Assembly: GCA_014728035.1 (NCBI GenBank)
Contig: WJMJ01000018.1
Location: forward strand, 62,001-126,000
DNA: 64,000 nucleotides
Source: Promethearchaeota archaeon
GTDB taxonomy: Archaea; Asgardarchaeota; Thorarchaeia; Thorarchaeales; Thorarchaeaceae
Reading direction: 5' to 3'
The notes under the pieces are model-generated. The model saw only the letters and a program-made list of their open reading frames with translations. It was not told the DNA's origin and made no database searches. Position 1 is the first letter of the stretch, and each line of letters begins with the position of its first letter. Made by a program: the position numbers and the translations under genes. Shown piece by piece: positions 47,541 to 56,272 of the stretch.

Positions 47541-49151
47541 TTAGGGATAATAGTAATCCAATATCGTGACCTTACTCCAGTTGACGTGATAAACTGACAT
47601 TGTATCACGTCCACTGATAACATTATCATCCAGATGAACGGTTAGCTTAATAGTAACACCAGCTCCAAGTAGAATCTGATAATACAGCATAAGCTCATTG
47701 AAGAACACAAAATAATTACACCCTTGTTCTCGGAGATAATATAGTAATTCAATTGTACTCATATTTCCATGTATGATATCGGGGCTTACTAATCCCGCTA
47801 AATCAATTACTGTCCTATTAGAAATGAATCGAATTGCACCCGCATCATGTATGGCAAGAACTGCATCCTGTGGAGTATTATTTGCTAACCAATATCCAAT
47901 ATAGACCTGTTGTTCATTTATGTTTTTAACAGAGTTACCATAGAAGTCAGCTTGATGAACGTATTCTGGAAGTAAAGGTACAATCATAAGAAAGATGAGA
48001 AAGAGTAGAGTTATTAGCTCTCTATCTAGTGGATTCTCGAGTTTAGCTTCATATTGAAGAATGTAGGGAGTTATTTTTGCTATTGATGCAATAGCAGTGA
48101 TAAGGAAGAAACTGAACACAGGAACTAGGTATCGAGCATTGTTGATTAAAGAAGCATAAGGTACATTCAATCTGTACAATAAAACCAGTCCAACAGCAAG
48201 TAGCCACGTGAAGGGTTTTTTCTCGACAACCAATGCAATTCCTAAAATTCCTCCAATCATGATAAAGAAATATTCAATAAGCCAGTAATTCCACCAAAAC
48301 CGCCAAGCGTTTATCTGATCCTCTGTTGGTGGGTGTACCTTAGCATAGAATGTATCAGGTAAAGGAAGTCCTGTAGTACTTAAGCAATGAAATATCCAAG
48401 GTGAAACTACGAGAAGTGCCAATGCTCCTGTAATGATAAGTGATATCCACCTTTTCCAATCTACTAATTCTTCATAATCAAGCATGAGGAAACGAATCAA
48501 CACAAAAAGAGCTAGTATTGCTCCTTCAGGGCGGGATAGAAAGGCCAGACCCACAACTACTCCAATAATTGGATCATACTTGATATCCGTTTTATCCAAA
48601 AGTGCCACACCAAGAATCAAGAGGAATAAGAATATTGGAGTTTCCATCCCTGAAAGCATCAACCAAGTAGTACGTGGCATAATAACGAATCCAATCATTC
48701 CACATACAGCATAAGATAGTTTTCCAGTGTATTCATTCACTATGTATCCTACAAGGAATGTAGTGAAACTATAGAACACAATTGATATGAGATAGGTTCC
48801 TATAACCAGCTCGATTGGCTTCTGGGTGAATATGAATAAACTAGAGAGAACAAGTGACCATAGAGGACTAGTAGATCCCGTACTAGGATATCCTGGAGAA
48901 TACTCCCAAGGAGTACCATCATAGATGGTTCTAGCATATTGTAAATGAATCCATGAATCATCAAGAGAGAATCCAGGAAAAGTCCAGTTTATCATGGTGA
49001 ATAGATAATGAACACATGATAGAGCTGTTATTAAAACAGCAAAAACAAGAAGTTTTGTTAGGTTTGATGTTTTTTTGAAATGGTCCCAAGCGATTCTGAA
49101 AAATTTTTGAAGAGAATTCTCTTGGTCTTCTATAGGCGCTCCTTGCGTCAT
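47541..49151 (-). CDS. GT-C type membrane glycosyltransferase
   Basis: A 536-residue polytopic protein with about ten membrane helices, typical of lipid-phosphate-sugar-dependent GT-C glycosyltransferases. Visible family hallmarks are an acidic pair in the first extracytoplasmic loop (SLDDSWIHLQYAR, about residue 68), SGMETPIFLFLL, RPEG and a final soluble domain with HDAGAIRFISNR and DLAGLVSPD. It probably transfers a sugar from a dolichol-type carrier outside the membrane. The acceptor is unknown and could be a lipid, glycan or the surface proteins. The ATG at 49151 is preferred. The longer frame starts at a GTG at 49166. Confidence 0.8.
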   Translation of the reverse strand: MTQGAPIEDQENSLQKFFRIAWDHFKKTSNLTKLLVFAVLITALSCVHYLFTMINWTFPGFSLDDSWIHLQYARTIYDGTPWEYSPGYPSTGSTSPLWSLVLSSLFIFTQKPIELVIGTYLISIVFYSFTTFLVGYIVNEYTGKLSYAVCGMIGFVIMPRTTWLMLSGMETPIFLFLLILGVALLDKTDIKYDPIIGVVVGLAFLSRPEGAILALFVLIRFLMLDYEELVDWKRWISLIITGALALLVVSPWIFHCLSTTGLPLPDTFYAKVHPPTEDQINAWRFWWNYWLIEYFFIMIGGILGIALVVEKKPFTWLLAVGLVLLYRLNVPYASLINNARYLVPVFSFFLITAIASIAKITPYILQYEAKLENPLDRELITLLFLIFLMIVPLLPEYVHQADFYGNSVKNINEQQVYIGYWLANNTPQDAVLAIHDAGAIRFISNRTVIDLAGLVSPDIIHGNMSTIELLYYLREQGCNYFVFFNELMLYYQILLGAGVTIKLTVHLDDNVISGRDTMSVYHVNWSKVTILDYYYP

Positions 49152-49452
49152 TGGATCACATATCACTGAAATTATGCATTACAAAAAAAGGATTCTCAAT
49201 AATGTCAAAGAATACTTTCGGTTAACCCTCTCCGGGATGCGGTTGTCTGTTTGAAAGAACATGGCCAGCTGAGAAGGGTCATAGGAATACATACTCAAAC
49301 TTCCATAGGTCCACCCTTAAGAAGGGGGTATTAATACGGCAATCGGTCAAGCACTTTCTTCGCAATTACAACTGGAGTCTATCGAGGCAAGTTCAAATCT
49401 TACAGTCTATTCGCCTCCCGGCGTTACTGTTGAAACTGCTAAGTATCCAATC

Positions 49453-50484
49453 ATGTGGGCCGGGGTACTAGCTTCAACTCAAGCCTCTGAATGGCTCTCG
49501 ATTTATGACCACCCCATTGCGTGGAATGGTATTCAAAAAGAAGCAATCCTAACCATGCGCGAGTATCTCTATCGGTTCGTGGTCCCCATAGATGCACGAG
49601 AGATGATGCCTACAGATATGGTTGAAACACTTCAGACCGTTGCAATGTCCGTGACTCCTATAGCACTTGATGTGGAGGTTGGAAGATTACCTCCACGCAC
49701 CCTTCAAACAAATGGAGGTTTACTCCCTTCTAGTCCCCAAGTTCAAGTAAAATCGATGAAAATCGTTTCTGATCCAGAGATCAGTGTTGTTGCTGAGAAA
49801 ATATCGCAAAGAGATGTTCCAGCTTCAGAATCAATTTGGAAACTCTTGGATTTTGAGTATTCTTTAGACCAAGTAGCAAGAATCATGTCTCTTGGACTTC
49901 TGGGAAAACTGAAACGAAGACGGATTATTCCCCTTAAAGCAGCTTACAAGGTAGTTATTGATAGTTTTATAGATCGTTCTATATCCGAGCTCATGGATAA
50001 AGCTGAAGGAAGTTCCAGTAAGTTATTCATCTCTGATTTTCTCGATGATTCATTTGTAGTAGTTATGACGCCTGGTGGTCCAAGTGTTGATTACGTCCAT
50101 CTGCAAGATTATGAGATGGATAAAAAACGTACATTGAGTATGGAGGGAGAGCTAAATCATATGACGGATCCCAAGACTATTCTTTATGCCGACCATGCTC
50201 GTTTTTCTAGCTATACTCAGATGCTTAATGAACACAGAAATTATCACATCACAGTGTTTCACTATTCCAACAAGACCACAAATCAGATTCTTGGCCCTTG
50301 GGTTGCAAGAGCTGGAGTTACGGAAGCATTCAATAATTCCTCAGTTCATCTTGAAGATCCAGAAGTAACAAAGACAATTCTGGATTCACTTCTATATCGT
50401 GGGTTAGAGTATTGGACAAAAGATACGCCAATATTGAATAGAATGAACTTGGAAAATGTCGCTTATGGTCTTGCTATAAAATAA
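49453..50484 (+). CDS. nreA: NreA-like DNA repair protein, N-terminus unclear
   Basis: Resembles archaeal NreA (DUF650/651), which acts with PCNA in DNA damage responses. Diagnostic segments are SESIWKLLDFEYSL, IMSLGLLGKLKRRRIIPLKAAY, VVVMTPGG, an acidic/aromatic region, ILGPWVARAGVTEAF and a C-terminal YWTKDTPILN helix. The usual PIP box at the extreme C-terminus is not apparent. The first ATG is at 49453, but homology continues upstream: in-frame codons read YSPPGVTVETAKYP just before it, matching the family's SPPSVFVGR...YP segment. Between that and a stop at 49318 there is no ATG, GTG or TTG. Expression therefore needs a non-canonical start, or the sequence has a frameshift or 5' defect. 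No N-terminal zinc finger is visible. Confidence 0.65.
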   Translation: MWAGVLASTQASEWLSIYDHPIAWNGIQKEAILTMREYLYRFVVPIDAREMMPTDMVETLQTVAMSVTPIALDVEVGRLPPRTLQTNGGLLPSSPQVQVKSMKIVSDPEISVVAEKISQRDVPASESIWKLLDFEYSLDQVARIMSLGLLGKLKRRRIIPLKAAYKVVIDSFIDRSISELMDKAEGSSSKLFISDFLDDSFVVVMTPGGPSVDYVHLQDYEMDKKRTLSMEGELNHMTDPKTILYADHARFSSYTQMLNEHRNYHITVFHYSNKTTNQILGPWVARAGVTEAFNNSSVHLEDPEVTKTILDSLLYRGLEYWTKDTPILNRMNLENVAYGLAIK

Positions 50485-50512
50485 AAAAGAAAGAGGGTAG
50501 GAACTAGTCCTA
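50483..50512 (-). terminator. hairpin plus T-tract terminator
   Basis: Minus-strand TAGGA and TCCTA arms (50508-50512 and 50498-50502) with a 5-base loop overlap the stop codon of the zinc-ribbon gene and are followed by a T-rich tract with six T at 50488-50483. The stem is only 5 bp, so it is weaker than the others. Confidence 0.4.
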
Positions 50513-51469
50513 AATCTCTTCTTTTGCTTCTTTTCTAGATACTCCCTTGTAGAGAAGTGCCAATCCTATAATGGCAAACAATGCGCCACCAACATAGCCA
50601 CCGCCAGGTAGAATATTGAATTGATATGCTGCTGCAATAAGACCAATACCTAGCAAGAGCATAATAAGACCAAATCCAACACCCATTGCTCTGAAAGCCA
50701 TAGAACGAGGATATTTGCTCTCAATAACATAACCTGTTGCTGCTGCAACTGAAGCTTTGTATTTTCTCTTGCCATATCGATATGTCAATTCCCAGACTGG
50801 TACATGAATCAGGAAGGTCTCTCCGACATCGATGTTATCATCTCGTGATTCTATCTTATCGACCTCATCAAGTACCAAAGCGGTCTGTTTGTCAAAAGCA
50901 ATCTGATGTGCTTTCTTCTTTGCTTCCTCTTCACCGATTTTGCTATGAAGTACATCGCCATCATACTCTTCAGCGTGAGCATGACTGAAGTATTCTTTTG
51001 CACGGGAAGGTATTGGGAATTTCTTGATATCTTCGTCTATCGATTCAATACCAGGAATATTGATCTCATGCCTTCTAGTGAATTGGCCTGATTCTGGTTT
51101 GTAGAAGAAGTCTATTCTCTTATACGCACCACGTCGCTGTGGCCACTCGTCGTAGAAGTTAGCATCACGACCTAATCCTTGATAGGTGGTGTGAGCGTCT
51201 ACCCTGCTAATCCAAAAAGGATAGAAGACCAATTTGTATTTCAAGAAGTGTGCTTTTACAGGAAGGTCCTGTGGTGCACCCAATTGCTTTGAACACCAGT
51301 CCAACAATGTGGTCTGTGCTGTGTGTTGAGCAAAGTGAACACGAATCATATAGTGATCTTTGAACTTGGCTCCTTCTTGAGTCTGAGCTGTCCCACAATA
51401 GGGGCAGACTAAGAGAACATCACCAGGTCCGGTCTCGAAATTAGCTGAACAAAATGCACATGTAACCAT
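50510..51469 (-). CDS. zinc-ribbon membrane protein, copy B
   Basis: A 319-residue protein with an N-terminal zinc ribbon (CAFC at 4-7, CPYC at 22-25), a soluble middle region (about 30-240) and two C-terminal transmembrane helices (about 257-280 and 286-308). It shares the layout with the upstream 51474-52499 gene: zinc ribbon, a strand-helix core with a VYVP/VFYPFW-type segment, an IGEEEAKKKAH-type helix, then VPVWELTYRYGKRKYKA with a TGYV strand before the membrane helices. The pair is paralogous and four bases apart. The function is unknown. The topology puts the ribbon and core in the cytosol. Confidence 0.6.
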   Translation of the reverse strand: MVTCAFCSANFETGPGDVLLVCPYCGTAQTQEGAKFKDHYMIRVHFAQHTAQTTLLDWCSKQLGAPQDLPVKAHFLKYKLVFYPFWISRVDAHTTYQGLGRDANFYDEWPQRRGAYKRIDFFYKPESGQFTRRHEINIPGIESIDEDIKKFPIPSRAKEYFSHAHAEEYDGDVLHSKIGEEEAKKKAHQIAFDKQTALVLDEVDKIESRDDNIDVGETFLIHVPVWELTYRYGKRKYKASVAAATGYVIESKYPRSMAFRAMGVGFGLIMLLLGIGLIAAAYQFNILPGGGYVGGALFAIIGLALLYKGVSRKEAKEEI

Positions 51470-51473
51470 TTGA

Positions 51474-52499
51474 TCACCCCGTCTTCTCCCGCTGAGTCAT
51501 CAGCAATACACGAATTCCAAAGAATGTCATCACTACCCCAATAATTGTCATAAGAATGCCAATCAATAGAGTGGTGGTTTCGCCACCAATTCCAATAAAC
51601 CCAAGCTCTCCACCAATAGTTGCAAGGACAATACCTACTAGTCCAAGAATGGTCCAGAGGACTCTCTGGGCTTTAGTAATTGGTATCTCTCCTAAGACAA
51701 CTTTACCAGTCTTTCCATCGATGGCACACTTGTAGAGGTCGCCTTCGAATTTGTAACGTATCAGTGAAAAGGGTGCTTGCAGGTATGTTGTACCACTGAC
51801 ACTTGTCTGAGTTCTGCAGTCAAACAGTTCGGCCAAACCACTCTTGGCTTGACTTCGATGTCTGTCAGCAACTCTTCCGTGAACAGTGGACTCGAACTCT
51901 TCCTGTCCAATCTCAGCATTGAGCATGTCTGGTTCCAAATCCTTTATCGTATCATAATTGTACGGAATCGTCTTTGAAATGTCAATCTCATCAAGATATG
52001 CTTCCAGACCGTACAATCGAGCTCCTTTTCGAGCCAGCAATCGCTCATCCGTATTGCTGTGTATCTCGTCTTGTACTGGTACGTATCCTGTTTCGTAGTC
52101 CGTATAGGTCTCAGTACGGTAGTTTCCTTCAGAGTCTCGGACTCGTCGGGTCTTTTGTACTGGAACTTGCACGGTCTTGTAACCCTTATACCAGCTGTCT
52201 GCTTTAACTTTCGCTGTCCAGACCGGGACATAGATGAGTCGATTTTCGACCACCTCAGCGCCAGTGATAAGACTACTATTGATACCTTTGTTCTTATCTA
52301 GGAACTTGCGGAATGCCTCAAGACGTTTATCAGCGTCCACAGCTACTTCCATGAGGTGTTCTCCGATCTCCTTTCCATCGATTGAGGTAGTACTACCACA
52401 ATAGGAGCAGGTGATCACAACATCATCAGGTCCGATCTTGACATTTCCATTGCAAACAGGGCACTTGTACATATCTGGTGCCTGTGCTTCAGATGCCAT
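51474..52499 (-). CDS. zinc-ribbon membrane protein, copy A
   Basis: A 341-residue protein with a zinc ribbon (CPVC and CSYC in the first 35 residues), a soluble core containing RLIYVPVWTAKV, a Tyr/Thr-rich insertion (about 115-140), an EEFESTVHGRVADRH helix, the APFSLIRYKFEGDLYKCAID strand pair, and two transmembrane helices near the C-terminus. The ATG at 52499 has GGAG eight bases upstream. The frame extends ten codons further without support. It precedes its shorter paralogue by four bases, so both are in one operon. The pattern resembles zinc-ribbon plus TM stress proteins, but no function can be given. Confidence 0.6.
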   Translation of the reverse strand: MASEAQAPDMYKCPVCNGNVKIGPDDVVITCSYCGSTTSIDGKEIGEHLMEVAVDADKRLEAFRKFLDKNKGINSSLITGAEVVENRLIYVPVWTAKVKADSWYKGYKTVQVPVQKTRRVRDSEGNYRTETYTDYETGYVPVQDEIHSNTDERLLARKGARLYGLEAYLDEIDISKTIPYNYDTIKDLEPDMLNAEIGQEEFESTVHGRVADRHRSQAKSGLAELFDCRTQTSVSGTTYLQAPFSLIRYKFEGDLYKCAIDGKTGKVVLGEIPITKAQRVLWTILGLVGIVLATIGGELGFIGIGGETTTLLIGILMTIIGVVMTFFGIRVLLMTQREKTG

Positions 52500-52667
52500 C
52501 GTCAAGTCTCCATTATCAATAACTGACAAATCAGTGTGGAGAGTTCTATTTAGCCTTACGGTGATATAGTAACGAGAGATATCTAATCTTGCGATGGTGT
52601 CTTTTAATCAAATCTACAAATCCGTTTCAACACAAAATTACTAAACCTATTTTTCAAAGAGGTAGGT

Positions 52668-55600
52668 ATGTCCCAAACCTATCAGAAGCAATTGGAAAGC
52701 ATAAAAAAAATCCTCAAAGATAATCCACGAGGAATGACGATAATTGATGTTTCAAGAAGTATTGGAATGAATAGGAATACTGTGGCTCGCTACCTTGATG
52801 TGCTACTGATTTCAGGGCAGGTAGAGATGAAAACATTCGGGTCAGCAAAGGTTTTCTTTCCCTCACACCGTGTTCCAGTATCAGCATTACTGGATTTTTC
52901 ATCTGATGCTATTGTTGTTGTAGATAGGAAACTGAAAATTCTTCAGATAAACGAAAATTTTCTCAACCTTATCCAGATGAAGAGAGAAAAAGTTGAAGGA
53001 AATTATCTGACTGAAATCAAATCACCTCTTTTCAGGTTGTCTAATATTGTTGATAGAATCAATGAAACTTTCGAAAGTGAAACAGGTCCAGAGCAATCAT
53101 TCGAAATTTCCAGTGGGAATCAATTCTTCCTAGTTAAAACCATTCCAACCTCCTTTGATACAGGCAGTGACGGTGTTACAGTATTATTTGAAGATATTAC
53201 AGAGCAAAAGAGAGCAGAAGAAGATTTACGAAAAAGCGAGGAGAAATACAGAACTCTTGCAGACGAATCACCTGTGGGTATCGTCATCTTCTCTGGAAAC
53301 GATATCAAATATGTTAATTCATCATTCAGTGATATAGTTGGAAGAAATATCGATGAAATCCAGTTGTTAGGAATTAGAGAAACCCTGAAATTCATTGATA
53401 AACGTGACAGATCCAGAATACTAAGAAGAATCGAGTCCACTACCATTTCACAAGATATGGCCCTTGTAAGAGTAAATAGACCGGATGGAGATATTAGATG
53501 GATTGAAGCTCGAAGCAATAGTATAGAGTATGAAGGAGAAAGTGCAATCCAAGTACTAGTCACAGATGCTACCGATAGAATGAGAGCACAGGCAGCTATG
53601 CAAGAAAGCGAGAATAGACTACGGATAGTTGTTGAATCTATGTCTGATATGGTTTTTGTATTAGACAAGGAAGATAGATACCTAGAATATTATTCTTCAG
53701 AGGATTCTGAATTATACATCGAACCAAAATCATTCATAGGAAAGCACATATCTCAAGTAATACCTGCTAATGTCTACAAGCCCTATTTAGAAATAGCAGC
53801 AGAGGTAAGAAGGACAGGAAAAGGCAAACAATTCGATTACGAGATGGAAGTAAATGGAAATAATTATTGGTTCTCGTGTGTCCTTACCAGAGCTGAGGAT
53901 GCGGAGAGCATAATTGCCTCTGTAAGAAATGTTACAGAAAGAAAACACGCTGAACAAAATCTTAAACACTTGATTGAAACAAAACAAGAACTAGAATCTA
54001 TTATCAACAGTGGGCCAGTGATACTTGTTTCATTACGGTTGGATGACAACCTTTCAGTTGAGATTGTTACTGATAATATTGAGCAAATGGGTTATAGTTC
54101 AAATCAGTTTGTTTCAGGTAAGATGGACTGGATTGAAATTGTATATCCAGATGATTATGAACAGATGAGGATTGAACTTGAACAGAATAAAGACAATACC
54201 GATGAATTCGTTCAAGAATACCGAATCATAACAAATGGACAAGGGATAAGATGGATATCGGCCAACTCAAGATTTCTACTGGATACTGATAACAAAGTAA
54301 ATCGAGTTCAATGTATTATCCAAGATATAACCGATCAAAAGGAAGCAATGCAAGCATTAGAAGAGAGCGAAAAGAAATATCGGACCTTGGTTGAGGAGTC
54401 TCTGCAAGGGATAGTGGTTATCCAAAACGGAAGAGTGGTATTTGCTAATGATGCCTATTGTCGTATTGCTGGAGTTGAATGCACAGCCCTCTATGAAATG
54501 GATGAGAATGAAGTTTGGAGCATAATTCATCCTGAAGATGTGAAGCAGATAACGAAACGAAATGAGATTCGAGAAAAAGGAGGATATGTAAATCCATTCT
54601 TTGCATTTCGATATCTGCACAAAGACGGTAACATTCGATATGTAGAATCATATTCAAGTGTTATTGATTATGGTGGTGATCCTGCACTTCAGATTCTAAT
54701 CATTGATGTTACTTCACAAACTGAAGCTGAAGCTGCACTTCGAGAATCGGAAGTAAAATACCGTTCTCTAGCAGAAACATCTTTGCATGGAATTATTATT
54801 TTGGATGAAAAGAAGCCTGTCTATATGAATAATGCATTTTTAGAGATAGTTGGATTAAAGAGAGATGAACTACTAGAGGAGGATTTTGGAGGTATTAAAG
54901 CAATTGTCCATCCTGACGATTATGATGAAAGACTGGAGAGGTATGAAAAATGGATTGATGGTGCCAATATTTCTGCAACCTCAGAGTTCAGATTTGTACG
55001 ATCAAACGGAGAGGTAAGATATGTCAAAACCTACCTCTCAAGTATAGAAACCAACGAATCCAAGTATTTGCAGGTTCAGCTCCTAGATATTACTGACCAA
55101 AGACATGCTGAAATGAAATTTGAAAAGATTCGTACCATCAAAGAATCGCTTATGAATGCTATTGATGATTTCATGTTTCTCCTTGATGATGAATACAGAA
55201 TAGTCGAAATCAATCCTGCAGTTACAAACACTCTAGGGTACACCTTAGAAGATATCCTAAATGTACCCATTTCCGAACTTATAATGAGAAAGAAAGATTT
55301 CTCAGAATTTTCAAGAATGGTTGGGGATGGTACAGTTGAAAAATCTGTGATTCAAATTAAGAACAAATCTGAAGAAGAAATACCTGTAGAAGCTAAGTTC
55401 GAATCTATAACTCTTGATGCCTCCACAATAATATTAGTGCTTGCGAAGGACATCAGGGAAAAACTGCAAACTGAGAGATTAATGAATTTGCAGCGAGAGG
55501 TTGGATTCAAGCTGAGTTCTACTTCAGATTTAGACATAGCTCTAAATCATGTTGTTGACTCACTTCTTAGTATTGATGGAATAGATTCTGCGGGTATCTA

Positions 55601-55958
55601 TCTAACACGTTTTGATGAGGAAATATTTGAACTTTACACATCTCGAAACTTATCAAAAAGCTTCTTGAAAGAGATGACAAAGGTTGGATTCGATCATCCT
55701 TATTCAAAAGTAATACTTGCTGGAAAACAAAATTCATACCACTTCTCAGGGGATCAATTAACAGAAAAAATAAGAGAAGAAGGATTTGTAAGTACCTATT
55801 CGATACCAATAACTCTTGTCGGAAAAATAATTGCTGTAGTAAACTTAGCATCAAAAGAAAAAGTGAAAATTCACGAGTCTTCAATGAAGAGCATCGAGTC
55901 TATAGCTAATATTGCCGGAGAGGTTATTCTCCGATTAAAAAGGGATAATCATTTTTAG
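52668..55958 (+). CDS. HTH regulator with seven PAS domains and a GAF domain
   Basis: A 1,096-residue one-component regulator. Residues about 10-70 form a winged helix-turn-helix (MTIIDVSRSIGMNRNTVARYL). Then follow about seven PAS/PAC units (about 73, 190, 315, 440, 567, 697 and 825), each ending in D-I/V-T-E-Q/R-K-type PAC motifs. A GAF domain occupies about 945-1090. No histidine-kinase or phosphoacceptor domain is present, so signal would pass directly to DNA binding. Ligands (haem, flavin, small molecules) cannot be predicted. Strong GAGGTAGGT precedes the ATG. It stands alone. The spacer 52530-52667 shows no obvious operator. Confidence 0.85.
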   Translation: MSQTYQKQLESIKKILKDNPRGMTIIDVSRSIGMNRNTVARYLDVLLISGQVEMKTFGSAKVFFPSHRVPVSALLDFSSDAIVVVDRKLKILQINENFLNLIQMKREKVEGNYLTEIKSPLFRLSNIVDRINETFESETGPEQSFEISSGNQFFLVKTIPTSFDTGSDGVTVLFEDITEQKRAEEDLRKSEEKYRTLADESPVGIVIFSGNDIKYVNSSFSDIVGRNIDEIQLLGIRETLKFIDKRDRSRILRRIESTTISQDMALVRVNRPDGDIRWIEARSNSIEYEGESAIQVLVTDATDRMRAQAAMQESENRLRIVVESMSDMVFVLDKEDRYLEYYSSEDSELYIEPKSFIGKHISQVIPANVYKPYLEIAAEVRRTGKGKQFDYEMEVNGNNYWFSCVLTRAEDAESIIASVRNVTERKHAEQNLKHLIETKQELESIINSGPVILVSLRLDDNLSVEIVTDNIEQMGYSSNQFVSGKMDWIEIVYPDDYEQMRIELEQNKDNTDEFVQEYRIITNGQGIRWISANSRFLLDTDNKVNRVQCIIQDITDQKEAMQALEESEKKYRTLVEESLQGIVVIQNGRVVFANDAYCRIAGVECTALYEMDENEVWSIIHPEDVKQITKRNEIREKGGYVNPFFAFRYLHKDGNIRYVESYSSVIDYGGDPALQILIIDVTSQTEAEAALRESEVKYRSLAETSLHGIIILDEKKPVYMNNAFLEIVGLKRDELLEEDFGGIKAIVHPDDYDERLERYEKWIDGANISATSEFRFVRSNGEVRYVKTYLSSIETNESKYLQVQLLDITDQRHAEMKFEKIRTIKESLMNAIDDFMFLLDDEYRIVEINPAVTNTLGYTLEDILNVPISELIMRKKDFSEFSRMVGDGTVEKSVIQIKNKSEEEIPVEAKFESITLDASTIILVLAKDIREKLQTERLMNLQREVGFKLSSTSDLDIALNHVVDSLLSIDGIDSAGIYLTRFDEEIFELYTSRNLSKSFLKEMTKVGFDHPYSKVILAGKQNSYHFSGDQLTEKIREEGFVSTYSIPITLVGKIIAVVNLASKEKVKIHESSMKSIESIANIAGEVILRLKRDNHF

Positions 55959-56021
55959 AATGAAATTTGCATAAATAGTTAGCAATGCCTTGCAGCTTTG
56001 CATAACATTCTGCACAATCAT

Positions 56022-56036
56022 CGAAGCATTTTATAA
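56022..56036 (+). promoter_or_regulatory. BRE/TATA promoter of the candidate ncRNA
   Basis: CGAAGC followed by TTTTATAA is a strong archaeal BRE/TATA match on the plus strand. It predicts transcription start near 56060, one or two bases from the first stem of the structured RNA. Confidence 0.6.
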
Positions 56037-56059
56037 GGCGTCTAAAGTGATAGAAGGTT

Positions 56060-56216
56060 AAGAACAGCAGCTGCGCAATCTGATGGTCCCTTAGGCACAC
56101 ACCAAAATCATCAGAAGTAGCTGTTCGTGACTTGCTCGCATCAAAGTGGTTCAGCCTCTCCGCTGGACCACACACTATATTCTCAATAACTATCCAGCAC
56201 ATGAAATGAATTTTTC
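56060..56216 (+). ncRNA. candidate structured non-coding RNA of unknown class
   Basis: The intergenic sequence folds into two compact hairpins. Hairpin 1: GAACAGC (56062-56068) pairs perfectly with GCTGTTC (56120-56126), and inside it TCTGATG (56079-56085) pairs with CATCAGA (56109-56115), leaving an asymmetric internal loop and a 23-base apical loop. Hairpin 2: a 10-bp stem (56146-56155 with 56162-56171, one G-U pair) with a 6-base CTCTCC loop. A promoter ends at 56036 and a T5 run lies at 56211-56215, giving a transcript of about 155 bases. The layout loosely recalls an H/ACA guide RNA, but the ACA box after hairpin 1 is missing. SRP RNA, RNase P RNA and tRNA motifs are not seen. Base composition is richer in G+C than the flanks. 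Confidence 0.5.
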
Positions 56217-56230
56217 AAGCCTACTAAATC

Positions 56231-56263
56231 AGGTGAGATAACTATCGACCAAAAATCTCACCT
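56231..56263 (-). terminator. stem-loop downstream of trpS
   Basis: Perfect 9-bp stem AGGTGAGAT / ATCTCACCT (56231-56239 and 56255-56263) with a 15-base loop, 10 bases after the trpS stop on the minus strand. A clear T-run after the stem is missing, so it could be an mRNA 3' structure rather than a true terminator. Confidence 0.45.
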
Positions 56264-56272
56264 TAGAATAAC

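Noticed and set aside
49386..49402. GTTCAAATC with flanking arms that looks like a tRNA T-arm
   Set aside because: One T-stem pair mismatches, no matching acceptor 5' strand is found, and the bases are explained by the NreA-like reading frame.
55924..56202. 92-codon minus-strand open frame over the candidate ncRNA
   Set aside because: Its codons overlap the end of the PAS regulator and the structured hairpins, it has no ribosome site, and its cysteine-rich sequence resembles no family. The RNA interpretation explains the region better.
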